From contig CAJXYE010000008.1 in NCBI GenBank assembly GCA_913063325.1, forward strand, positions 42,695-106,694: DNA of 64,000 nucleotides, written 5' to 3'. The position numbers and the translations under genes were made by a program. Origin of the DNA: an uncultured Colwellia sp. (GTDB taxonomy: Bacteria > Pseudomonadota > Gammaproteobacteria > Enterobacterales > Alteromonadaceae). Below the pieces are notes generated by a model that did not search any database, was not told where the DNA came from, and was given only the letters and a program-made list of their open reading frames with translations. Shown in pieces: positions 47,460-55,655 of this stretch; within the stretch, counting starts at the first letter, position 1, and each line of letters opens with the position of its first letter.

Positions 47460-47999
47460 TTAAGTGTTTTGATTACTGAATTCGGCAGTAATCTTTTGAT
47501 ATTTAATGCTGATTAAAGCACGGATGACAGTGGCAGTAGGCAAGCCGATAACCGTCGTCATGAACGCCATAGAAAATTGTTTTGTTAACCCTGATACGAT
47601 TAGTTGTATATTTTCAGGGCTCAAGGGCTGTTCTGATAAAGTTCCAATGCCTAAACTGATGCCGAGCAAGGTAAAGGTTAGCGCCAATGTTGCAATAGCA
47701 TTACCTGCTTGTAAGCCAACTTCTTGCCAATATTTAGCTGATTCTTGCTGCTTTAATTGCACTATGGCATAAGTGCCTGCCGCGACTAAGGAAGCATATA
47801 TAACAATGAATACAGAGCTAAAAAATCGATCTAACCAGAAGAATAGTTCGCTTAACGGTAAGTCAGTAACATAACTTACTAATGCTAATGAAATGATGGC
47901 GAAGCCAATAATCGGCATCATGATTGGCTTCTTATTGCTCATGCTTTTCATTTTGGCAGCGATATCTTGGTTGTTATTTATATCAAAAAAGGAAGCCAT
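47460..47999 (-). CDS. TolQ/ExbB/MotA-like proton-channel protein
   Basis: 179 residues with four hydrophobic segments (about 26-46, 56-82, 98-118 and 138-162). The C-terminal pair has the MotA/TolQ/ExbB signature: LALTFTLLGISLGIGTLSEQ, then LSPENIQLIVSGLTKQFSMA and FMTTVIGLPTATVI. It is shorter than TolQ and has no large cytoplasmic loop. A TolR/ExbD-like partner may be the gene at 55004. Start overlaps the previous stop by one base (TAATG) with AGGAG upstream. Confidence 0.7.
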   Translation of the reverse strand: MASFFDINNNQDIAAKMKSMSNKKPIMMPIIGFAIISLALVSYVTDLPLSELFFWLDRFFSSVFIVIYASLVAAGTYAIVQLKQQESAKYWQEVGLQAGNAIATLALTFTLLGISLGIGTLSEQPLSPENIQLIVSGLTKQFSMAFMTTVIGLPTATVIRALISIKYQKITAEFSNQNT

Positions 48000-48400
48000 T
48001 AGCGTGCTCCTGCTCTACTTTTTTCAATGCTTTTATTGGTTATGTTTAATGTATGTAACCAATGCGCCATAGGTGATTTTTTACTTTCACTTCCTGCATG
48101 CACTAAAAAAGTGAGGTCGTAATTTTGAAAGGCGTTTTTTGCCATAATACTGTTGCTTGCCGCAATGCGATCATCACGTAATACCATGCGCTCCATATCA
48201 ACTAAGCGTTTAATCAACTTGTTGGTGTTTTGTTCTCGTTGATAAGCTTCTAACTTAGTGGTTGTTAAGTTATCAAGTAATACCGCACGCTGGCGCTCTA
48301 GGTTTTCTAGGGTAAAGAGCATATTTTGTTTTGCATTAACGTTACTTGCTAAGCAGGTAACACCTATCAAAGCGATTAATGTTTTGCTGAAATTTGTCAT
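47999..48400 (-). CDS. Small exported helical protein
   Basis: 133 residues; signal peptide MTNFSKTLIALIGVTCLASN-VNA. The mature chain is charged and helical (LENLERQRAVLLDNLTTTKL) and ends TNKSIEKSRAGAR. AGGAG lies 9 bases before the start. No domain recognised; probably a periplasmic structural partner of the next-door coiled-coil proteins. Confidence 0.6.
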   Translation of the reverse strand: MTNFSKTLIALIGVTCLASNVNAKQNMLFTLENLERQRAVLLDNLTTTKLEAYQREQNTNKLIKRLVDMERMVLRDDRIAASNSIMAKNAFQNYDLTFLVHAGSESKKSPMAHWLHTLNITNKSIEKSRAGAR

Positions 48401-48403
48401 TAT

Positions 48404-49366
48404 TTACTCCTGATAAAATAAAGTGGTTACTGCTGATGGCTTGTTGGTTTCACTCATTAACTCATTGTCAGTGTCTTCGCCATAAGCAACTTCGTACTCA
48501 AGTGCTTGGGCATCAAGGGCAACTAATTTGGCCATATAACTTAACATCAGTGTTTCTTGGTCTAACAGTGATTGTTCGGTTGAAACGCTCATTAATAGCT
48601 GGCGCAAGTATTCTTCAGACGTTATATCAATCCCGTTCATTTGTGGTGATTGGTTTGCTTGATGGCGGCTTATGGCCATTTTTAGGTTTTCAATTTGGCT
48701 AAGGTTTTTGCTGTATTTGTCGGTATAAGGTGACGATTTTTCTATACCAAGGTGCATTAAAGATTGGTCAACTTGCTCAATAACTTTCTCCATTCGTTGT
48801 CGAGCAGCAACCTGTGCTTGCTGAATTTTATAGGTCTCACTATTATTCATTTTTCCTGATTGAAGTCTCAGCTTATCCAGCACACTTTTGTATAAGGTTT
48901 GTTTCTTTTCAAGCGCACTTTGGTGCAGGTTATGGCTTTCTTGTAATGCATCTAAGTAGTCAGATTTATACTGCAATAATTCAAAACGTTGATTTTGAAC
49001 TGCTTGCCCTTCAAGCTCAGGCATTAGTTCAATAATTGATTTAATCATGCTAACGCCATCTTGCATTTCTACATCAAGCTCTATCATGCGTGTTGCCATT
49101 GCTGATGCTTGAAAGTCTTTTTGAATACGCTTTTCAATAATATTTGCCGGTAGTTTAATTAATTTATCACTGGCTAAGGGTTTCCAATCGGAAGAAACGC
49201 CCCCAAATTGAGTATCGTTAGCAAGTACTACCTGGCTACTTAAAATTAATACAGCAGCTAAGCTGAATGATTTTATCAGTAGTGAGCAGGCTAAATTAAG
49301 TTGCTTGTACTTGTTTGAATTTGTTTTAGTTTTGGCTCTAATTATATTTATAGTCATGGATTTCAT
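48404..49366 (-). CDS. Exported coiled-coil protein of the kinase/FHA cluster
   Basis: 320 residues. AGGAGG 5 bases before the ATG fixes the start. A long basic n-region leads into a signal peptide (SFSLAAVLILSSQVVLAND). The mature protein is nearly all helix with heptad character (DYLDALQESHNLHQSALEKK, QAQVAARQRMEKVIEQVDQS). Only 3 bases separate it from the next gene. Function unknown; a periplasm-spanning rod is plausible. Confidence 0.6.
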   Translation of the reverse strand: MKSMTINIIRAKTKTNSNKYKQLNLACSLLIKSFSLAAVLILSSQVVLANDTQFGGVSSDWKPLASDKLIKLPANIIEKRIQKDFQASAMATRMIELDVEMQDGVSMIKSIIELMPELEGQAVQNQRFELLQYKSDYLDALQESHNLHQSALEKKQTLYKSVLDKLRLQSGKMNNSETYKIQQAQVAARQRMEKVIEQVDQSLMHLGIEKSSPYTDKYSKNLSQIENLKMAISRHQANQSPQMNGIDITSEEYLRQLLMSVSTEQSLLDQETLMLSYMAKLVALDAQALEYEVAYGEDTDNELMSETNKPSAVTTLFYQE

Positions 49367-49375
49367 ATGATCCTC

Positions 49376-49948
49376 CTAATGGTTTAACCAATAATATTTA
49401 CGTTCAATTTCATCTCTTAATACTCGGCTTATATTTAGTGAGCTGAGCTGTGATGAATGCATAGGTCCAACAGAGAGTAATACTGTGGCAGTGTCTAGAA
49501 AGGAGGTGTAGTCTTCAAAGTAGAGATCCTGGCTTGGGTAAATACGTTTGAACCGTTCGACTTCTTTGTTTGCGGTAATGACATCGCCTGATTTAATATA
49601 GTTTAGGGTTGCTGCTGCCATCATTTTCATAATAACCAGTTCGTGTTCATCAGTACGGTTATAGTTGGTGGTAAGTGCTGTGCTAATACAAAGGTGTAAC
49701 GCTTTGGCGGCTGCTAAATATTGTGCATTAGAGGCTGTTGACTCTGCATGGCTTGCCATATTCTGAGCATGGCTTTGACATTCAATGTCCGTTTGCAGGG
49801 CAATGAAATTACCATTACTAGTATGACTATTTGAATTATCTGCTTGTTGTGATGTTGAGGAACATGCCGATAGTGTGATTGCAAAAAATACACATATGGT
49901 TAACTTTTTATTTGCTATGTTGGTAAAAAAGCGTTGCTTGGAGGTCAT
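49376..49948 (-). CDS. Lipoprotein of the kinase/FHA cluster
   Basis: 190 residues with lipobox CVFFAITLSACSS. The mature part looks like TPR-type helix pairs (AESTASNAQYLAAAKALHLC, ATLNYIKSGDVITANKEVER). Probably the outer-membrane-anchored component. Separated from the kinase gene by 217 bp that contain a repeat. Confidence 0.65.
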   Translation of the reverse strand: MTSKQRFFTNIANKKLTICVFFAITLSACSSTSQQADNSNSHTSNGNFIALQTDIECQSHAQNMASHAESTASNAQYLAAAKALHLCISTALTTNYNRTDEHELVIMKMMAAATLNYIKSGDVITANKEVERFKRIYPSQDLYFEDYTSFLDTATVLLSVGPMHSSQLSSLNISRVLRDEIERKYYWLNH

Positions 49949-50097
49949 AACCCGATCCCTTTTAAAAGGTCATTATTTAGTTAATAAGGGTTATGAAAAG
50001 GTGTGAGGAATTTTTAGGAATAAATACTGAAAAGTAATAAACTAATTTGTATTTATTTGTAGGCGTTTGATCTTAGGGGTAATATTTTTTGTTAACA

Positions 50098-50159
50098 TGC
50101 CTATGTAGTGAACTCCGGAGCTCGTTATAAAAGTCATGCCTGAGTCATGTGCATAGGCA
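50098..50159. repeat. 62-bp inverted-end repeat
   Basis: TGCCTATGTAGTGAACTCC at the left and TGCCTATGCACATGACTC (reverse complement) at the right. The left end matches the 45646 repeat. Sits just after the kinase gene. Confidence 0.6.
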
Positions 50160-50165
50160 CGTTTG

Positions 50166-52946
50166 TTAATTACTTTCTGAGTTAATAACTAAGCGAAAAC
50201 CTTTAGTGTTTGAACGGGTTGAGCGATCATAACCACGTCTGAAAACAGAGCGTAATATCTTGCCTTCATTTAGCCATGAGCCACCTCGAATAACACCTGC
50301 ATCACAATCTGTGCTATTCCATGCACTACCATCGGTAGGGGCAAAAGAGTAACTATTATGCCAACAATCTTGTGTCCACTCCCATACATTGCCATGCATG
50401 TCGTATAGACCAAATTCATTAGGAGTAAAACTTTTTACCCCTGAGGTTTTACGGTCGTTGCCACATATTCCGCTAAATTGACTAAACTGTGCCTGTTGGC
50501 AATCAATATCATTACCCCAAGCATATTTTGCACTGCTATCTGCTTTAGCTGCATATTCCCATTGTGCTTCTGAAGGTAAGGAAAATACTTTTCCCGTTTC
50601 ATTGTTTAACCATGGGATAAATTCATTAACAATATCAAAATAACTAACACTAATTACCGGACGATTACCACGGCCCCATCCTTCATCAGCAGGATTTACC
50701 TGACAATTTCCACTTAATCTACAGGCATCCCAAAGGGCAAAGGTAACTTCGGTTGTCATGATGCTAAAGGTTTTGATAGACACAGTATGAGCGGGAGTTT
50801 CTCTGTTTTTACATTCACTTTCTTGAATGCAGCCCATAGTGAATTTTCCTGAGGGCAGGGTAATTAAGTTATTTAGAAGCTTATTTATTGCTCGTTTAAT
50901 GGTCTCTTGTTGTTGCCTTTCTTCAGTTTCTCGTTTCAGCTTTATGTTGTTTTCTTGCTCAGTATTAAGTTGTTTAATAGTGCCCAATGCCTGACTAACA
51001 TTCAGGCCTTGTGGAAATGTTGCGTGATACAGTTGGTATGCTGCAATTGAATGCTCAGCTTGTACTTGTTTCCATAGCTGCGCATCTTTTTGTTGATAAA
51101 TATCGGCCAATTTTTTAAGTAATACATCATCTACTTCGCCAGTGACTACTAACCCCTCTCTTTTCTCAAAGGCTTCAATAGCGCGAGTAGTACGCCTATC
51201 CATTTCACCTGTAGGGGTTAATTCAAAGCCATGTTTGACCAGCTGGCGTTGTGCATTACTGATTTGTTGTTGACGAAGGCTTGCTCTACTTGTCGTTAAT
51301 ACTTCTTTAATCTGTAATAAATCAGCTAAAGCTTTCTCTGCCTCGGTAATGTAATTGCCTGCACTGTTATTTTGTAAATAACGGTTGTAGCTAATTATCG
51401 TGTTCTCTTTTTTGGCCAATACCCATGCCTGATGATCATTACTTGTCGCTTTTTGTTGATTTTTGAACTGACCATATATTGCTATTGATACCGTCAACAT
51501 TATTAATAATATCCCCAAAAATAATAATTTTGTTGGGCGATGATTGTTAACTAAATTGCTTGTTATCTGATGTTTAGTATTGTGTTCGGTGCAGTGCTCT
51601 TGTTGTTTTGTTTTAAGTATTGCAGTCAACTGTTCCCTTGTTTGAGTCGTTGTACTTAATCCTGCTTGCATTAATATGTGAATATCGTCATCTGATAATA
51701 CTTCCAGCTCAGCTTGAAAATGTTTATTAATCGTTTTTACCCATAAAATTAATGACTGCAATTGGCTAGGATGAGCACTCTTTTTCTCAATAATGTGGTC
51801 AATAAATATTGCTAGTGCCGTCTTATCTAGATGATGAATATCCGCTAACACCTGTAATAAAGGTATGTCGGTCGGTTTTATTTCACCTTGTTTATTCAAT
51901 AACTCAACAATTTTATTTTCTAAAGGTTTAAGCTCTGGCTTTATAGTAGGGTTACTTTGTGAGGACCAAACAAGGGTATCTTCATCCATGTTTTGGTCAA
52001 TGCTTTGCTCAATAGCTTGAACACTACCTTCATTAATATGCCGAATTATCTTCTGACTAATATTCTGATTATCACCGGTAGGGCTACTTTCTAGATGTGT
52101 TTTGGCGGTAGTAAGAGCCGATAGAAATTCAGCGCCGTTAATAGGGCGCAGGTTAGCATCTTGAGATAGCGAGAGAAGTATTAGCTTATTTAATGGTTCG
52201 CCTATTTCAGGGGCATATTCGATTGGATCTTGAAAGCGTCCAACAGGTAACTGTCCGGTAAACATCCTATACGCTAAAACCCCCAAACTATAAATATCAC
52301 TGGCCGCTTTAACATGTTTGGCACTTTCTTGTTGTTCAGGACTCATGTAATTTCTGCTGCCCATGCCAAACCCCGTTTGGCTTTGCTGACTAAGTGGCAG
52401 TTTAGCAATGCCAAAATCACTCAATTGCACATGGTTTTGCTCATTAATTAATATATTTGCAGGTTTAATGTCGCGGTGAACTAGTCCACTTTCATGAACG
52501 GCACAAAGCGCTTGGCTAATTTGTGTTAAATAATGAATTGCTTGGGTAGAGGGTATTTTTTTGGGGTATTGTTCTTTAGGCGTTTCTTCTAATGCTCCTT
52601 GGCTAAACGTGTCTTTGCCAAGTTCATCTACAAGAGTATGTTGAATGTAGGGCATAACGTAATAGGGAGTACCGTCTTCCAGTTCGTCAAAGTCATACAT
52701 TTCGACAATATATGCATTGCTTGATAACTTTCTAAGGGTTTGTGCTTCGTCGATGAAACGTTGCTTTAATACACTTAAAGGATCGTTAGCAGCGGATGTT
52801 ACTTGGCTAAGTAAGCTTGCATCCTTCACTTTAAAAACCTTGATAGCAACTTGCAGATTCAGCTTAGGATCTTGCGCTAAATAAACAGAGCCAAAGCTGC
52901 CAGAACCCAACTTTTTTAGAACCTTGTATTTATCAATATTCTGCAT
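50166..52946 (-). CDS. Transmembrane Ser/Thr protein kinase with PG-binding-like and FGE-sulfatase domains
   Basis: 926 residues. Kinase domain about 7-275: P loop LGSGSFGSVYLAQD, Lys in VAIKVFKV, HRD at 157-159 in LVHRDIKPANILI, DFG at about 175 (LSDFGIAKL), GSRNYMSPEQ; all catalytic residues are present. One membrane helix at about 468-490. A peptidoglycan-binding-like helical module lies at about 545-612 (QLVKHGFELTPTGEMDRRTT) and a coiled stretch follows. Residues about 695-925 form an FGE-sulfatase (SUMF1) domain (LPSGKFTMGC, LPSEAQWEYAAKADS, YDMHGNVWEWTQDCW, GVIRGGSW, KGFRLVI). The extracytoplasmic part probably senses the cell wall and the kinase signals inward, with the FHA protein at 40665 as likely reader. 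Confidence 0.9.
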   Translation of the reverse strand: MQNIDKYKVLKKLGSGSFGSVYLAQDPKLNLQVAIKVFKVKDASLLSQVTSAANDPLSVLKQRFIDEAQTLRKLSSNAYIVEMYDFDELEDGTPYYVMPYIQHTLVDELGKDTFSQGALEETPKEQYPKKIPSTQAIHYLTQISQALCAVHESGLVHRDIKPANILINEQNHVQLSDFGIAKLPLSQQSQTGFGMGSRNYMSPEQQESAKHVKAASDIYSLGVLAYRMFTGQLPVGRFQDPIEYAPEIGEPLNKLILLSLSQDANLRPINGAEFLSALTTAKTHLESSPTGDNQNISQKIIRHINEGSVQAIEQSIDQNMDEDTLVWSSQSNPTIKPELKPLENKIVELLNKQGEIKPTDIPLLQVLADIHHLDKTALAIFIDHIIEKKSAHPSQLQSLILWVKTINKHFQAELEVLSDDDIHILMQAGLSTTTQTREQLTAILKTKQQEHCTEHNTKHQITSNLVNNHRPTKLLFLGILLIMLTVSIAIYGQFKNQQKATSNDHQAWVLAKKENTIISYNRYLQNNSAGNYITEAEKALADLLQIKEVLTTSRASLRQQQISNAQRQLVKHGFELTPTGEMDRRTTRAIEAFEKREGLVVTGEVDDVLLKKLADIYQQKDAQLWKQVQAEHSIAAYQLYHATFPQGLNVSQALGTIKQLNTEQENNIKLKRETEERQQQETIKRAINKLLNNLITLPSGKFTMGCIQESECKNRETPAHTVSIKTFSIMTTEVTFALWDACRLSGNCQVNPADEGWGRGNRPVISVSYFDIVNEFIPWLNNETGKVFSLPSEAQWEYAAKADSSAKYAWGNDIDCQQAQFSQFSGICGNDRKTSGVKSFTPNEFGLYDMHGNVWEWTQDCWHNSYSFAPTDGSAWNSTDCDAGVIRGGSWLNEGKILRSVFRRGYDRSTRSNTKGFRLVINSESN

Positions 52947-53106
52947 TCACTATCCGAGTTTTAGAGTGACTTCTACCGCGAAATAACATTTCTATAGGTG
53001 TTGTTCTAGTTATTGCTTATTAAAGGGCTAGACGACACATGGATATTTATAAAGTAATAACTTTAAAATTATTACTTTAAAAAAAGTAAAATGTTGTCAG
53101 CTATTT

Positions 53107-54009
53107 TTATTCAGCAACTTGATGGTTTATCTTACCCCTAAGGGTAATTTTTTTCACGGTAAATGTATTACCCTCAAAATTAATTGTAGCGTTTAAGTTC
53201 AACTCAGCTAACATTTTTTTCATGTTACGCAGTAATTTTGCTGTGCCTATTGATGATTTATACCATATTTCAGTACGGGTATAACGAATCTCTGTTGGTC
53301 GATATGAGTCGTACCCTGAAAAAACAACCAAATACTCTTCAATATCGGAAAAGTGCTCAGAAGTAAAACCATCAAAAATTATGCTGTAGCCCGTGCTTAA
53401 ATGATTAGTACCCGATAGCTCTAATCCAGAATTTTTCTTACCACCATCGGTTATCCAGGCAAGTTTTTCAACTAATACAGCACTCAAATCATTAGCCATA
53501 TGGCGTGTTTCATCGTTCAAGTTTGCGACAATACAATTAAGCGCACACTTGCTGGGGACATTCCATGGTGTTGCATGATCAATTTCAAAGTTACCTAAAC
53601 GCCTACCTGTTTGAACATTCAGTAATCGCCCTTCAATTCTAGCACTTACTTTAGTGGTGTATTCACTGGCTTGTGTCTCAACATAAATTGAAAAGATAAC
53701 GGCAATATCGATAGGAGGACGCTTAATTGAGCGGGCAATATCAATAATTTCAGCATCTGTACGATTTATTCTATTTTGATCGAAACCATCAAGCGTAATG
53801 GCCGTTTCGTCATAGACATCAAAATTGTTGTCATGCATCTTATTGGCTAGTGTGGCAATAACTCGATTAAAGGCACTATTATTTCGAGGCACACTACCAT
53901 TATTGGCATCATTGCCAATGACAAGGATATTGGCATTGTTAGCAGCATAAGCCGCTGTAGATAAGTTAAGACTCAGTGCTAGCAGCAATAAACTAAATAA
54001 ACGTGACAT
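53107..54009 (-). CDS. Exported protein sharing a periplasmic domain with the FHA protein
   Basis: 300 residues from ATG 54009, which has GGAG 8 bases upstream and starts a signal peptide (MSRLFSLLLLALSLNLSTAA-YA). The N-terminal half is FlgO/LPP20-like (ILVIGNDANNGSVPRNNSAF, PPIDIAVIFSIYVETQASEY, IEGRLLNVQTGRRLGNFEID). CALNCIVANLNDETRHMAND then LSAVLVEKL matches CGQQCLSQWFANNARKLAQD then MGAILVVKL of the FHA protein, with similar segments after it. A ligand-binding or assembly role is an inference. Confidence 0.7.
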   Translation of the reverse strand: MSRLFSLLLLALSLNLSTAAYAANNANILVIGNDANNGSVPRNNSAFNRVIATLANKMHDNNFDVYDETAITLDGFDQNRINRTDAEIIDIARSIKRPPIDIAVIFSIYVETQASEYTTKVSARIEGRLLNVQTGRRLGNFEIDHATPWNVPSKCALNCIVANLNDETRHMANDLSAVLVEKLAWITDGGKKNSGLELSGTNHLSTGYSIIFDGFTSEHFSDIEEYLVVFSGYDSYRPTEIRYTRTEIWYKSSIGTAKLLRNMKKMLAELNLNATINFEGNTFTVKKITLRGKINHQVAE

Positions 54010-54121
54010 ACTATTTTCTCCATTGATGTACTTTTGCATTTCATAATTAAGGCTATAAAAACTTTTGAGGCATTTTTCAGCCTGTAGAGAATAAAAATTC
54101 AGTGCGATGAGATAAATGAAG

Positions 54122-55000
54122 CTAATTGAACATTTTTTCCCAGCTAAGTACTTTAATACGTTTTTCTGATAACGGAATATGACGTTTTGGCGGTAGTTTT
54201 AATCTAGTTTCAGTCAATATTTTACTTTTAGAAGGGGCGGTATAATTGGCGAGAGTTGCACTTTTATTTTTACTATTACGCATTATGTTATGTGTGCGTA
54301 ACGTTCTTAGCTGTTCAACTTTTTCATACAAGGCTTGATCAAATGGTTCAGAACTAGCTAAGTAGGCAGGTTGCTGGGTTTTTACCGTATTGGTCTTATT
54401 TGCAGGCATTAAACTAACCGCAGCTTTCTTTTTACCTAAGATTTTAGTTGATGCCATAAGTCTGACATCGCTTTTTAACGTGCCTTGCTTAGGGTCATTT
54501 GATAAGTGATAGGCTTTATATTTAAAGTGCTCTTGAGCAGATAATACTTTATTAACGTATTTCCTTGTCGCGGGGATAACTGATAATCTTCCTGATTTAT
54601 CTCGTACTGCTGAACCACCATTATAATGAGATAAGGCAATGTCAGCTCTTTGATCATATCGTGTTAATAGTTTTTTGATAAAGCTAATGCCTAAGGTAAT
54701 ATTAGTTTTTGCATCAAATAATTGATTACGCGACACACCATAAACCCCCTCTGCGGTGGCAGGCATTATTTGCATTATGCCTTTTGCTCCAGCATGACTT
54801 AATGCGCGAGGGTTAAAGTCAGACTCAACTTTTGCAATGGCTAATGCTAAAGCTGGATCAATTTGTTGACGATTGGCTTCATCAACTAAAAACTTCTGAA
54901 TAGCATACGTTTTATTTGGGCTACTCGCGCTAACCTTTGGCGAATGTATCAGCGTTATGATGAGGAATATAGGAATAAAAGTAATGTGCATCGGTTTCAT
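54122..55000 (-). CDS. Lytic transglycosylase (SLT domain)
   Basis: 292 residues, signal peptide (ITFIPIFLIITLIHSPKVSA). SLT domain at about 30-155: DPALALAIAKVESDFNPRAL with catalytic Glu (VESDF), GAKGIMQIMPATAEGVYG, NITLGISFIKKLLTRYDQ, IALSHYNGGSAV. It cleaves peptidoglycan to 1,6-anhydro-muropeptides, and such enzymes open the wall for envelope-spanning machines. A long basic C-terminal tail is unusual. Starts 3 bases after the upstream TolR-like gene. Confidence 0.9.
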   Translation of the reverse strand: MKPMHITFIPIFLIITLIHSPKVSASSPNKTYAIQKFLVDEANRQQIDPALALAIAKVESDFNPRALSHAGAKGIMQIMPATAEGVYGVSRNQLFDAKTNITLGISFIKKLLTRYDQRADIALSHYNGGSAVRDKSGRLSVIPATRKYVNKVLSAQEHFKYKAYHLSNDPKQGTLKSDVRLMASTKILGKKKAAVSLMPANKTNTVKTQQPAYLASSEPFDQALYEKVEQLRTLRTHNIMRNSKNKSATLANYTAPSKSKILTETRLKLPPKRHIPLSEKRIKVLSWEKMFN

Positions 55001-55003
55001 AAG

Positions 55004-55438
55004 TTAATCCTTAATTTTCATATGCTGTAGGCGATTGTGCCAGGTTTTATTAGACGCGGTTATTGATAGTTTGGGGTGGTTTATCTGCTGCCTTAAGGAA
55101 AGTACATCTGCAAAGCTAAGATTGGGATTAACGGCAACAATTAAATTTTTATCTCTAGAAAAGCTAGCGATAGAACGTAAAGTAAGCGACTCATCATAAA
55201 ATTTGTCATCAAAATAAAAAGCAAATTGCCTATCTGATTTGGTATTACCTGTATTTTCACCTTCGACTTTAAGATCCAAAATAGCTTTTTTTTGTAAGTC
55301 ATCAGGGAGTTTAGTGGCGTTACTCTGTGCTTCTTTAGGGAAACCCATTGAAAGTAGGGCAACAATAAGCAAGGTAAAAAAAGCCATAGAAAGGCCTAAG
55401 GCAACTTCTGTCATGGCACTGGTGGTGGTATCTTGCAT
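55004..55438 (-). CDS. TolR/ExbD-like single-span protein
   Basis: 144 residues: one helix at about 10-32 (TEVALGLSMAFFTLLIVALL) after a short cytoplasmic end, then a periplasmic domain with LIVAVNPNLSFADVLSLRQQ, the alpha/beta pattern of ExbD/TolR C-terminal domains. The conserved membrane Asp of TolR/ExbD/MotB is not seen (Glu at TEVALG is the nearest acid). First gene of the minus-strand cluster. It may pair with the TolQ-like protein at 47460. Confidence 0.55.
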   Translation of the reverse strand: MQDTTTSAMTEVALGLSMAFFTLLIVALLSMGFPKEAQSNATKLPDDLQKKAILDLKVEGENTGNTKSDRQFAFYFDDKFYDESLTLRSIASFSRDKNLIVAVNPNLSFADVLSLRQQINHPKLSITASNKTWHNRLQHMKIKD

Positions 55439-55655
55439 AGCTAAACCTAATAATAGTTGTTAATTATTACTATGAAATACTTTGAGGTTTTTTTAGGAAA
55501 TTGAGAATAATAATTAAGTAAATTGATAACTCTTTTAAATTTTCAGTAAGAGCTGCTCACTTAAGACGAACAGCGTAAAGTCAAAAATAACAGTTTAAAA
55601 ACCACTGAGCTTAGTGCTAATGTACGCGATATAAATAATTTATTTTGAGTAATTA

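Noticed and set aside
47460..55438. Zorya defence system
   Set aside because: A MotA/TolQ-like protein is present, but ZorA's long tail, an OmpA-type ZorB and the ZorC/D or ZorE effectors are absent.
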